From positions 186,001-250,000 of the forward strand of contig NZ_FRBF01000004.1 in the NCBI RefSeq assembly GCF_900142545.1: 64,000 bases of DNA, read 5' to 3'. This stretch comes from Fibrobacter sp. UWT2. Lineage in GTDB: Bacteria > Fibrobacterota > Fibrobacteria > Fibrobacterales > Fibrobacteraceae. Below, in pieces: positions 44,466 to 51,472 of the stretch. The notes under the pieces are model-generated. The model had not been told where the DNA came from. It did not search any database and saw only the letters and a program-made list of their open reading frames with translations. Numbering within the stretch: the first letter of the stretch is position 1; each line of letters starts with the position of its first letter. A program made the position numbers and the translations under genes.

Positions 44466-44660
44466 ATTTTCCTCTCTTTTTTACCGCCATATATATGCAA
44501 AGGCCGTGCCAACGCCCCGAAATAGGGAAAAATGGCTTTTTTTTGACGATTTTTAGCCTAAAAACAGGTGCTTTACAACGGTTTCTTTGGGGCTGTTTAA
44601 TAAAAAAATGCCGTTTTTTCAAAAATTTACGCCATTTTGGCTCATTTTGAGACGTTGGGG

Positions 44661-44677
44661 TGTTGTAAAGTACAACA
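44661..44677. promoter_or_regulatory. Palindrome TGTTGTA-N3-TACAACA
   Basis: Perfect 7-base arms around AAG, about 195 bases upstream of clpB and about 70 bases ahead of the small ORF at 44729. A regulator binding site is plausible; which gene it serves is open. Confidence 0.45.
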
Positions 44678-44728
44678 ACACTTTATGTCCTACAACTATA
44701 CCTTTTGCCCCCGTACGAATCTATCTTA

Positions 44729-44790
44729 TGGATACGAAACCAAACATCCCAAACACCAACTACGGCATCCCTTGGGGGGGATGCCGTTAG
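44729..44790 (+). CDS. Possible 20-residue microprotein or leader peptide
   Basis: ATG at 44729 gives MDTKPNIPNTNYGIPWGGCR and then TAG. Its 3' third is the stem of the terminator at 44758-44796, so ORF and terminator overlap. I see no strong ribosome-binding site. It may be a non-coding RNA with an incidental ORF. Nothing downstream on the plus strand would be regulated. Confidence 0.3.
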
Positions 44791-44796
44791 TTTTTT
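44758..44796 (+). terminator. Strong intrinsic terminator with no plus-strand gene upstream
   Basis: ACGGCATCCC pairs with GGGATGCCGT, extended by ACTA/TAGT-like pairs, and TTTTTT follows. The opposite strand lacks a T-tract after the stem, so it works in the plus direction. The only candidate transcript is a short RNA starting after about 44700. Confidence 0.75.
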
Positions 44797-44818
44797 CATA
44801 AGGGTGTTTTTCCCTGAG

Positions 44819-45388
44819 TTATTTCGAGAGGCACTGTGCGGCCTTGAGCATCAAGTCGACTTCCAGCTTTTTCTGGTCTTCGAAGGCTGTTTTCATCAGG
44901 TCGCGTACCGTATAATCTTTCTTGATCGACTTCAGCATGCATTCGCAAGTAGCCTTGTCTACGTCGCCGGCTTTCAGGCATTCTTTCACGAAGGCGTTGT
45001 CCGTTTCGGCGGGGTAGTTCTGGGGGATGCAAGGCTCGACAAAGTCGAAACCCCACTTTTCAAAATCGATGTTGTCTCCGCTGATAGAGCTCATGATTTG
45101 GTTGATGAATTTGCCGTCTTTAACAAGGCGGTCGTAGGCGCATTTGCAGGTTTTGTCGGCTTGGTTCACGCCCAGCCATTCCATGGATTGCACGGTGCAA
45201 GACTGTACAAAGTTATCCTTGAAAAGCGGACTTTGCAACAAAGCCTTGAAAATCATCATTTCTTCTTGAGAAACCTGGGGCACTTGAGCCGTTGCCTTGG
45301 CCTGCGTTTTGGCGGCGGAATCGTTGGGGGCGGCAAAGCAGAAGGCTGCTGCACAAAGGAAGGCGACAGAAATTCGTCTGAAAAGCAT
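44819..45388 (-). CDS. Exported cysteine-rich protein with a duplicated CxC motif
   Basis: 189 residues. Signal peptide RRISVAFLCAAAFCFA. The mature protein has two similar halves, each with the pattern C...K(T/A)(T)C(K/E)C...(L)K: residues near 80 (KTCKCAYDRLVKDGK) and 148 (ATCECMLKSIKKDY), each preceded by a lone Cys (VQSC, VKEC) and followed by another. That suggests an internal duplication stabilised by disulfides in the periplasm. No family recognised. Confidence 0.6.
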   Translation of the reverse strand: MLFRRISVAFLCAAAFCFAAPNDSAAKTQAKATAQVPQVSQEEMMIFKALLQSPLFKDNFVQSCTVQSMEWLGVNQADKTCKCAYDRLVKDGKFINQIMSSISGDNIDFEKWGFDFVEPCIPQNYPAETDNAFVKECLKAGDVDKATCECMLKSIKKDYTVRDLMKTAFEDQKKLEVDLMLKAAQCLSK

Positions 45389-45462
45389 AGGACTCCTTGA
45401 GTTTGGGTAGAAAATAGTAAAAAAGCGCGGGGGAGACCCCTTTATTATGCTATTTTTACACC

Positions 45463-46062
45463 ATGAAAATCTGGCTGGTCTTGTTTGTTAGTTTGTTTGT
45501 TGCCTACGCCTCGGCGGCTCCCAAGTCTAAAAAGAAAAACGAGTTTAAGGACTCGCGCGACAAGCAGACGTACCGCACGGTGAAAATTGCCGGCCTTGAA
45601 TGGATGGGCGACAACCTGAATTACAAAACCGAGGGCAGCTTCTGCTATAAGGACGAAGACGATCAGTGCATGGTTTATGGCAGGCTCTACACTTGGGATG
45701 CCGCCAAAAAGGCATGCCCCGCCGGATTCCGCTTGCCTACGCACGCCGACTTCGAAAGCCTCTGGACTGCAGCTGGCGCTGACTTTAACGCGGGCTACTT
45801 GATCAAGGCTGATTACGGTTGGTCGGGCGACACCAACGGCAACGACACTCTCAAATTCTCGGCCATGCCAGCCGGCAACCGCTTCGACGACGAAACCTAT
45901 GGCAATACCGCCAAATTCGCCTTCTTCTGGAGTAGCGACGATTCCTCCGAAGGCGTTGCCCCTGGCTCTGCCCGCGTGTGGTACCTCACCAGTAAATCCA
46001 TGGCGTTTGGCTACATGTCCAAACCCAAGAATTTCGGGTTCTCTGTTCGCTGCGTGAAGTAG
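45463..46062 (+). CDS. Secreted FISUMP-domain protein
   Basis: 199 residues. A signal peptide (WLVLFVSLFVAYASA) precedes a short Lys-rich linker and a nearly complete stand-alone FISUMP domain: TYRTVKIAGLEWMGDNLNYKT, CMVYGRLYTWDAAKKACPAGFRLPTHADFESL, ADYGWSG, FAFFWSSDDS and FSVRCVK at the end. It is the minimal form of the domain that also ends the proteins at 25055 and 32511. No lipobox Cys follows the signal, so it is probably periplasmic or secreted. Function unknown. Confidence 0.82.
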   Translation: MKIWLVLFVSLFVAYASAAPKSKKKNEFKDSRDKQTYRTVKIAGLEWMGDNLNYKTEGSFCYKDEDDQCMVYGRLYTWDAAKKACPAGFRLPTHADFESLWTAAGADFNAGYLIKADYGWSGDTNGNDTLKFSAMPAGNRFDDETYGNTAKFAFFWSSDDSSEGVAPGSARVWYLTSKSMAFGYMSKPKNFGFSVRCVK

Positions 46063-46108
46063 AATCGTTATCTTTATCTATATTTCAAAGGGTTAAGGAG
46101 GACTTTCG

Positions 46109-46639
46109 ATGAACATTACTGGCAAATTTTGCACGTTGGCTTTTTTTGTAGTGCTTTGCTTATGCTCGGGGTGTTTTTTGGTTGAGGATCTGAACCCTGA
46201 TCCGCCTTGCATAAATAATCTGTCTGTGACCAATCCTTTTGATGTAGATTCTGCATGGTTCTCTGTGATATGTGACGATTCCGTTCTTTTATCGAATAAA
46301 GATGGAATCTTGATTGGATTTAATGATACGATGTATTATCACAATGAAGGTTCTAATTATGTCTTTTCGTACGATGTAGAAACTGATGATCCTATATGGC
46401 ATGGAAAGGAAGAAATTCAGTGCCGACTGGATATGGATGTTTTTTGCAATAGTGAAAAATATCCGTTTATAGAATATGAGTGGTCGTTCCATCAAAGGAA
46501 CAGGCAGCTACTTTGGTTCAGTCATTTGGTAGATGGAGTCGGCAAAAAGATTTCCAAAAAGAACGATGTTTGTGGCAGCGGTAGGTATGCCGTGGATATT
46601 TGGACTCCGCGTGACCGTCATTGCGCCGATGATTTGTAA
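46109..46639 (+). CDS. Small lipoprotein, unknown
   Basis: 176 residues. GGAGGACTTTCG precedes the ATG. The signal MNITGKFCTLAFFVVLCLCSGC has lipobox CSGC. The mature part is AT-rich in codon use, acidic, with about six cysteines (CINN, CDDS, CRLD, CNSE, CGSG and CADD) that may form disulfides. I recognise no family. It ends before the terminator at 46651. The neighbouring FISUMP gene is on the same strand, 46 bases upstream. Confidence 0.6.
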   Translation: MNITGKFCTLAFFVVLCLCSGCFLVEDLNPDPPCINNLSVTNPFDVDSAWFSVICDDSVLLSNKDGILIGFNDTMYYHNEGSNYVFSYDVETDDPIWHGKEEIQCRLDMDVFCNSEKYPFIEYEWSFHQRNRQLLWFSHLVDGVGKKISKKNDVCGSGRYAVDIWTPRDRHCADDL

Positions 46640-46650
46640 TGGGCGGGGTC

Positions 46651-46677
46651 GGGAATCACTAACGTGATTCCCTTTTT
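46651..46677 (+). terminator. Intrinsic terminator
   Basis: GGGAATCAC pairs with GTGATTCCC around TAAC, followed by five Ts; it ends the lipoprotein transcript. Confidence 0.88.
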
Positions 46678-46774
46678 CATTCTGTAAAAAGAAATAAATT
46701 TTTCGGAAAAATGGTATTCAAACGCCTGAAAATGGCGTGTATAGTAATGGGGGGTCAAAAATTCACCATAACCC

Positions 46775-46789
46775 TTGACTTTATGTCAA
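46775..46789 (+). promoter_or_regulatory. Operator-like inverted repeat with -35-like TTGACT before higBA
   Basis: TTGAC and GTCAA arms around TTTAT overlap a TTGACT -35-like hexamer. TATATATTTT follows just before the higB ATG. HigBA modules repress themselves, so this repeat is a good operator candidate. Confidence 0.5.
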
Positions 46790-46805
46790 ATCTGATATAT
46801 ATTTT

Positions 46806-47141
46806 ATGAGTCCGAGTCATAAACCATTGGTCTGGTTGCATGAACAACCGCAGACACCACCGTTATCTCAAAAAGCGAGGATAGAAACCGGATATCTGTT
46901 GCGATTACTGCAATCGGGAATGAATCTGTCACTTCCACAGAGTCGCCCGATGCCGTCAATTGGAGCGCATTGTCATGAACTTCGCATCCGAGATGAAAAT
47001 AAAACATGGAGATTGTTCTATCGGGTAGATGCGGACGCTATAGTCGTGATTCTGTGGACGGAAAAGAAAACGAACAAGACGCCTGATGAGGTCCTAGACT
47101 TGTGTCGTCAACGTTTGAAATCTTATGATGCGGAGGATTAG
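46806..47141 (+). CDS. higB: HigB-type toxin
   Basis: 111 residues. Matches the phage-derived Gp49-like/HigB family: KPLVWLHEQPQTPPLSQKARIETGYLLRLLQSG, SRPMPSIGAHCHELRIRDENKTWRLFYRVDADAIVVI, then EKKTNKTPDEVLDLCRQRLKSYD. These toxins cleave mRNA at the ribosome. The antitoxin gene follows after 3 bases. This is the toxin-first HigBA order. The module lies next to a tRNA-Pro and a repeated tRNA fragment. Confidence 0.87.
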   Translation: MSPSHKPLVWLHEQPQTPPLSQKARIETGYLLRLLQSGMNLSLPQSRPMPSIGAHCHELRIRDENKTWRLFYRVDADAIVVILWTEKKTNKTPDEVLDLCRQRLKSYDAED

Positions 47142-47144
47142 TTT

Positions 47145-47456
47145 ATGGATAAGTTGAAAAAAGAAAGATTGCAGAAAAAGGGATGGAAAGTCGGGGATGT
47201 CGACGAATTTTTGGGGTTGAGTCCTGCTGAAATGGCAATTGTCGAAATGAAAGTTGCCTTGGCTAAGGCATTGGTTGCCAAGCGAAAGGCTCTCGGTGAA
47301 ACTCAAGTCTCCGCAGCAATTATCGCGAAAACGAGCCAGTCTCGTTACGCCAAAGTGGAACATGCGGACTCCAGCGTTTCCCTTGAACTGATGATCAAGA
47401 TGTTCTTTGCGTTAGGTGCAACCAAAAAGGAATTGCTGAAGACACTTTCGGCGTAG
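47145..47456 (+). CDS. higA: HigA-type antitoxin with helix-turn-helix
   Basis: 103 residues. The C-terminal half is an XRE-like helix-turn-helix: AKRKALGETQVSAAIIAKTSQSRYAKVEHADSSVSLELMIKMFFALGAT. The N-terminal half (KKGWKVGDVDEFLGLSPAEMAIVEMKVALAKAL) is the usual HigA-like toxin-binding region. It would neutralise HigB and repress the operon. Its end is close to the inverted-repeat element at 47471. Confidence 0.85.
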   Translation: MDKLKKERLQKKGWKVGDVDEFLGLSPAEMAIVEMKVALAKALVAKRKALGETQVSAAIIAKTSQSRYAKVEHADSSVSLELMIKMFFALGATKKELLKTLSA

Positions 47457-47463
47457 TCGGAAG

Positions 47464-47478
47464 CGGAATAGCGAGATT
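47464..47478 (+). repeat. Direct repeat of the tRNA-Pro 3' end
   Basis: CGGAATAGCGAGATT is identical to 47648-47662, the 3' end of the intact tRNA-Pro on the minus strand. A 14-base copy of the next tRNA segment, TTCGAACTCACGAC, lies at 47558-47571. Together they are a broken copy of the tRNA 3' half, as expected for an integration site remnant. Confidence 0.75.
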
Positions 47479-47595
47479 GACGCCTGCGGCGTCCGCGGCA
47501 TCGACTCGGTCATGACAGCCCGCGAGCGGTCTGTCGCGACGCTCACCTCGCACGCTTTTCGAACTCACGACTTCGTCGTTCGTTCTCAATCTCGC
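47471..47595. mobile_element. 125-bp MITE-like element with 10-bp inverted repeats
   Basis: GCGAGATTGA at 47471-47480 and its exact complement TCAATCTCGC at 47586-47595 bound a GC-rich segment. Inside is the hairpin GACGCC-TGC-GGCGTC and GCGAG...CTCGC. The left end overlaps the tRNA-Pro fragment and a second fragment lies inside. It is too short for a transposase and looks like a non-autonomous or tRNA-derived element. Confidence 0.5.
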
Positions 47596-47604
47596 CAAAT
47601 CCAT

Positions 47605-47647
47605 ATAAGACAAAAAAGACACCCTAGAAGGTGTCTTTTTGTCTTAT
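47605..47647. terminator. Bidirectional terminator between higBA region and tRNA-Pro
   Basis: AAAAAGACACC pairs with GGTGTCTTTTT around CTAGAA and extends outward through ATAAGAC/GTCTTAT with a one-base bulge, about 18 pairs. It directly abuts the 3' end of the minus-strand tRNA and can serve both strands. Confidence 0.85.
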
Positions 47648-47720
47648 CGGAATAGCGAGATTCGAACTCACGACCTCTTGCTCCCGAAGCAAGCGCTCTA
47701 CCAGGCTGAGCTATATTCCG
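47647..47720 (-). tRNA. tRNA-Pro (anticodon CGG)
   Basis: Minus strand: the acceptor stem CGGAATA pairs with TATTCCG, with discriminator A. The anticodon stem CTTGC/GCAAG encloses the loop TTCGGGA, giving anticodon CGG, and the T-loop is GTTCGAATC. 74 bases, no encoded CCA. The 3' half is partly duplicated at 47464-47571. Confidence 0.93.
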
Positions 47721-47798
47721 GTTCGGTGGTCCAATAATAGAAAAAAATGGAAAGAATTTAAAGGGGAAAGGTCCAAAAAAATGAAAAAAATCGATTTT

Positions 47799-48269
47799 TT
47801 ATTTCTTGGCGGGCTTTCTGGGGGCTTTTGTCGGGGCGGGGCGCGGTTTTCCGAGGATCATGATGCTCGAACCGGCGTTGTCGGGCTCGACTTTGTACAG
47901 CTGAATGCGGTTGCTCCATTCGGAACGCACCTTGCGGTCGATAATGCGCTTCACGTTGCCGTAGCTGGGGTTACCGCCGCCGTGGATGACCCTGAGAATC
48001 TTGAGACCTGCAATCATCAGGTCATCGATGCGCCGCTCCACGGCTTCCGCTGCCTCGTCCGAGGTCATGCCGTGCAGGTCGATTTCGTCTTCAGGCACAG
48101 GTAGCTCCCATGCGCTCGGGCTGCGGCGCATTTTACGCCCACGCGGGGCGCGCGATGGGCGAGCGGCGGCGGCCGATTCGGCCTCTTTCTGCATCTGCGC
48201 GTCCTTGTCTTCCATGTGGTGGTTGTTGATCCACTGCAGCTGGAATTCTTCTTCTTGATTTAGCGCCAT
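47799..48269 (-). CDS. Smr-domain protein
   Basis: 156 residues. The N-terminal half is low-complexity and basic (AAAARPSRAPRGRKMRRS). The Smr domain starts with DEIDLHGMTSDEAAEAVERRIDDL and continues LRVIHGGGNPSYGNVKRIIDRKVRSEWSNRIQLYKVEP. Stand-alone Smr proteins resemble the C-terminal nuclease domain of MutS2; some act in ribosome rescue by cutting mRNA. Which role applies here is unknown. Ends with a Pro/Lys-rich tail. Confidence 0.85.
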   Translation of the reverse strand: MALNQEEEFQLQWINNHHMEDKDAQMQKEAESAAAARPSRAPRGRKMRRSPSAWELPVPEDEIDLHGMTSDEAAEAVERRIDDLMIAGLKILRVIHGGGNPSYGNVKRIIDRKVRSEWSNRIQLYKVEPDNAGSSIMILGKPRPAPTKAPRKPAKK

Positions 48270-48425
48270 GATTCTCTCTTTTTGCAGTAAAAAATAGATT
48301 TTTTTGTCGAAATTGCCGTTTTTGAATCCGATTTTGCCATCTAATCCATTATTATTACAATTTTTTGCATTGAATTCAGGTTCTTTTTTCTTATATTGTA
48401 AGAAAATATTGAGGTTTTTGTAAAT

Positions 48426-49259
48426 ATGAGTCGTTTGCGGGTTGTTACAGCTCTATTTGCCTTGCTGGTATTTATGGGTTGTGTAAAAAACGAAGTCCCT
48501 GAAAACAGGGTATTTTCGCTTGACGACTTGGCAAACAAAAAAGTGGGCGTGCTTGTTGGTACAACGGGCGAAATTTACGCAGCCGATTATGGTACGGACT
48601 CTACTCGACTCCAATTGGAAAAGTTCGAAACGCTTGCTCAGGCGGTGGACGCCTTGTTGGAAGGTTCCATTGATGCCGTGCTCACGGACGATGCTCCGGC
48701 CAAAGTCTTTGCCCGCAAAAAGCCCTCTCTCAGAATTTTGAATGAAATCTTCAAGGAAGAATCGTATGCAGGCATTGTCGCTAAAGAAAACATGGGCTTG
48801 CTTGATTCTGTCAATATCGCTCTAATCCAGATGCGTGCGATGGGCGTTTACGATTCGATTTTTGATGCCTATATCGGCGGACAATCCAAGTATCACGTTA
48901 AGACTGATTCGGTGACTGGTCCTGTTCTTAGAGTGGCGACCAATGCCGAATTCCCTCCGTTTGAATTCCGTTGCCAAAAGCGCGGAATCGTGGGTATCGA
49001 TATCGAAATTGCTCGCTACGTGGCTAATTACCTGGAACGTCCGGTCGAAATTATTGATATGGATTTTGACGATATCATCGATTCTATTCGAGCCGGGAAA
49101 GCGGACCTTGGTCTTGCGGCGTTCTCGGTCACTGAAGAACGCGGACAGGTCATCAATTTTACGGATAACTATGCCACTTCGAAAATTGTGGTCATGGTGC
49201 GCAGTGGCGAAAATGAATCGACTTTCCAGCGCATCAAGGATTCCCTTTTCGGGGGCTAA
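48426..49259 (+). CDS. Circularly permuted solute-binding lipoprotein (SBP_bac_3 type)
   Basis: 277 residues. Lipobox FMGC, Cys at residue 19. In ordinary type-3 solute-binding proteins the order is RVATxAxFPPFEF...G(I/F)D(I/V)xxA...D...SxTEERxxxxxF, then SLxDLxxKKVGVxxGTT...DAVxTD...YxIxxxK. Here the second block (SLDDLANKKVGVLVGTTGEIY, IDAVLTDD, SYAGIVAKEN) comes first, at residues 31-151. The first block (VLRVATNAEFPPFEF, GIDIEIARYVA, AFSVTEERGQVINFTD) comes second, at 167-262. This suggests a circular permutation. No ABC permease gene is adjacent, so it may be a stand-alone sensor. Stops are shared with lpxL. Confidence 0.75.
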   Translation: MSRLRVVTALFALLVFMGCVKNEVPENRVFSLDDLANKKVGVLVGTTGEIYAADYGTDSTRLQLEKFETLAQAVDALLEGSIDAVLTDDAPAKVFARKKPSLRILNEIFKEESYAGIVAKENMGLLDSVNIALIQMRAMGVYDSIFDAYIGGQSKYHVKTDSVTGPVLRVATNAEFPPFEFRCQKRGIVGIDIEIARYVANYLERPVEIIDMDFDDIIDSIRAGKADLGLAAFSVTEERGQVINFTDNYATSKIVVMVRSGENESTFQRIKDSLFGG

Positions 49260-50092
49260 ACCTTAAAGTTCCCGTGGTAATTCCAACTCCACTGTCCGGG
49301 GTGCTCGGAAATCCACGTTTCAGTTTCTTTTGCAATGTCCGCGACGAGTTTTTCGGGATCGGACTTGGGCGGATAGACGCTTTCAAAACGGATGACGATT
49401 TGCCGCTTTGTGTTGGTCCATGTGCGGAACGTGACGATGGAGGCTCCCATCTGATTCACTTTCTGCGGGAGACGCAAGTATAGCGTGCTCTTTAGACCGA
49501 AGAGCTCAACTGAATTGCCTTTGGTGTTTTTGCCTTGGTCAAAAACCATCGCAAGAATTCCCTTGGTCTTGAACAAGTCGCGGATCAGTTTGCCTGTTTC
49601 TTCGGGGTGGTATTCGGTCAGATGCGGATCGCTGCGGAGTTCCTTGAGCACTTCGCGGAAGGCTTCGTTACCAACGGAATCGGTAATCAGGTGCACATGT
49701 TCGCTGTAGCGGCAAAGGCTACGGTGCAAGAGCTCGAACGCACCTTGATGAATGCTGATGGCTGCGACAGGGCTTTGCTTTACCGCCTCACGGATGATTT
49801 CTTCGTTTTCGTAGACGATTCGGCTTTCGACGCTTTTAAAGCGGGCGAGTCCGCGGTAAGAATCGAGCGCGTTCCAGAAGATTCCCTTGAACATGTCGCG
49901 AGCGCTTATGCTTGTCTTTATATAAGCTTTCGCGTTTGCAAGGTGCCTTACCGTGCGCCCGTAGGCTCGCTCGGTATGGAGCGCCTTATAGACAGGGAAC
50001 ACAAATGAGAATAGTATTGTGTAGAAAACGTTTGGCAAGCGGAGTAGGAATTGGAGCGTAGCTTTGTATAGGACGAACCTAATATTCTTCAT
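49256..50092 (-). CDS. lpxL: Lipid A biosynthesis acyltransferase (LpxL/HtrB family)
   Basis: 278 residues. Transfers a secondary acyl chain to the lipid A precursor on the inner membrane. An N-terminal membrane segment (FLLRLPNVFYTILFSFVFP) is present. The catalytic HX4E motif reads HQGAFELLHR near residue 115, with a typical late EHPGQWSWNYHGNFK. LpxL and LpxM cannot be told apart by eye, and a non-lipid A acyltransferase is possible. Follows the UDP-sugar pyrophosphorylase gene on the same strand across a heptamer repeat. Confidence 0.83.
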   Translation of the reverse strand: MKNIRFVLYKATLQFLLRLPNVFYTILFSFVFPVYKALHTERAYGRTVRHLANAKAYIKTSISARDMFKGIFWNALDSYRGLARFKSVESRIVYENEEIIREAVKQSPVAAISIHQGAFELLHRSLCRYSEHVHLITDSVGNEAFREVLKELRSDPHLTEYHPEETGKLIRDLFKTKGILAMVFDQGKNTKGNSVELFGLKSTLYLRLPQKVNQMGASIVTFRTWTNTKRQIVIRFESVYPPKSDPEKLVADIAKETETWISEHPGQWSWNYHGNFKV

Positions 50093-50132
50093 TGAGTCCT
50101 TCCTACTGCCTACTGTCTACTTCCTACTTCAA
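50093..50132. repeat. 7-bp tandem repeat (ACTTCCT / ACTGTCT type)
   Basis: Heptamers CCTTCCT, ACTGCCT, ACTGTCT, ACTTCCT, ACTTCAA span the 40-base gap between lpxL and the pyrophosphorylase gene, the same unit as at 8.9 and 53.3 kb. Confidence 0.8.
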
Positions 50133-51467
50133 CTACTCTTCGTCAAATTCCAGAATATTTCTTCCGAGTTCACGTTCGAACACGCGGCGGCTAAGACCTT
50201 CGCCAGCGTAGCTTAGCGTGGGCGAAACTTCGTAGAGCTTGTTCGGGTTCACTTCGACATGTGCCTTACGGAGCCATTCGCGGTGAAGGCGACCAATCAT
50301 GGTACGAGCGGTCTTCGGAGAATCGTTTCCTTCGGCATTTTTCACCGGAGAGAATTCTTCTTCGCGGACCACGCCAAACGGCATCATCGTGCCCAGCTGC
50401 GGGAAGGCGTCAAACAGGAACTGCTCGAACTTCCAGCACTTTTCAATGCCGCAGACTGTCTTGCGTGCGGTGTGCCACGGCAACTTGCTGGTCTGCAACT
50501 TGCGCAGGCCTTCAATCTTGAACAAGTGAATGGCGAGGTTGCCGCCGTCAAACACGAGGCTTCCGTCAGGGTTAGTCATGTCGCGGTACTGTTCCGGAAG
50601 GTCGCTGTATTCGACCACGCCGGGCTTGCCGTTCTGCAAGGCGAAAATGCCCACCTTTTCGTTTGGACCGGCCTTGTGAACCACTTTGGAGGCAGACATG
50701 CTGCGGCCTTCGCTGGCGAGAGCGCCAATAAAGGCGGGGTCGCAAATGCGGCAAAGGGCGTTGTCGACGCTGTAAAGGAATACGTAGCGCACGCCCTTTT
50801 CAATCAACCAGGCGAGAGTGCCGCTCTGGGCGAGCGCTCTAAAGCAACCGCCGTTTCCATCGGGAACGAGAGCCAGTCGGTCGTTATCAACGACTGCTTT
50901 TCCTTCGGGAGTCAGGGCGCAAATCGTGCCTTGTGCAAAGAAACGGATGTTTTCGCGGGCGTATCCGAAAAAGTTGTGTTCGGTAAAGAAGTTGACCGTT
51001 GCTTCATGATTCAGCGGGCTGGTCATGATGCACCAGGGAATCGGGTGACCGACCTGTGCGGCCAGGTTCTGCAAGCGTTCAGCCTGCAGCTGGAACAAGC
51101 TCTTGTGGCTCGGGAGTCCGATATCGAACATGCCCTTCGGACCATCGAAACCGAGGCGGGAACCTTGACCGCCAGCGACCAGAAATGCGGCGACCTGGCC
51201 CTTTCCCAACAAGATTTCGCCGGTCTCTTTCCAGAAGTCGTAGCGCAGGTCGTCGATTGCGGTCTTGAACGGCATCGGCTTCAAGTCGCCCGAAATGTTG
51301 TCGTCCAGCGAGGCGTTGGACTTTTCGGTGTAAAGAGCCTTGAGTTCTTCCCAGTCCTGGCTTTCGATGTCGCGTTCCAAGGCCTTGCGGGCATCGCCGC
51401 TCAAAGATTCAAGCTTGGCAATCAGCTCCTGCTGACCTGCCGCATTCAAAGTTTCGATAATGTCCAT
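50133..51467 (-). CDS. UDP-N-acetylglucosamine/UDP-sugar pyrophosphorylase (eukaryotic UAP1 type)
   Basis: 444 residues. Makes UDP-N-acetylhexosamine or UDP-glucose from UTP and the sugar 1-phosphate. The family signature is LVAGGQGSRLGFDGPKGMFDIGLP (nucleotide loop), then SLFQLQAERL, PWCIMTSPLNHEAT, FFAQGTICALT and VFLYSVDNALC. This is the UDPGP/UAP1 layout rather than the bacterial GlmU layout. mraY lies 5 bases downstream of the gene's start side on the same strand. Substrate preference (GlcNAc, GalNAc or glucose) is not decidable from sequence here. Confidence 0.85.
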   Translation of the reverse strand: MDIIETLNAAGQQELIAKLESLSGDARKALERDIESQDWEELKALYTEKSNASLDDNISGDLKPMPFKTAIDDLRYDFWKETGEILLGKGQVAAFLVAGGQGSRLGFDGPKGMFDIGLPSHKSLFQLQAERLQNLAAQVGHPIPWCIMTSPLNHEATVNFFTEHNFFGYARENIRFFAQGTICALTPEGKAVVDNDRLALVPDGNGGCFRALAQSGTLAWLIEKGVRYVFLYSVDNALCRICDPAFIGALASEGRSMSASKVVHKAGPNEKVGIFALQNGKPGVVEYSDLPEQYRDMTNPDGSLVFDGGNLAIHLFKIEGLRKLQTSKLPWHTARKTVCGIEKCWKFEQFLFDAFPQLGTMMPFGVVREEEFSPVKNAEGNDSPKTARTMIGRLHREWLRKAHVEVNPNKLYEVSPTLSYAGEGLSRRVFERELGRNILEFDEE

Positions 51468-51472
51468 ATTTT

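Larger units (their letters stand above)
44466..44818. promoter_or_regulatory. Promoter and possible small-RNA region between clpB and 44819
   Basis: 353 bases, AT-rich near 44.48-44.70 kb. It holds a TGTTGTA-AAG-TACAACA palindrome at 44661, further TACAAC motifs at about 44574 and 44691, a TATA box-like TACAACTATA, a 20-residue ORF at 44729 and a strong terminator at 44758-44796. I see no CIRCE-type (TTAGCACTC) heat-shock operator for clpB. Confidence 0.5.

Noticed and set aside
44466-44660. A CIRCE heat-shock operator for clpB
   Set aside because: No TTAGCACTC/GAGTGCTAA inverted repeat is present; only the unrelated TGTTGTA palindrome was found.
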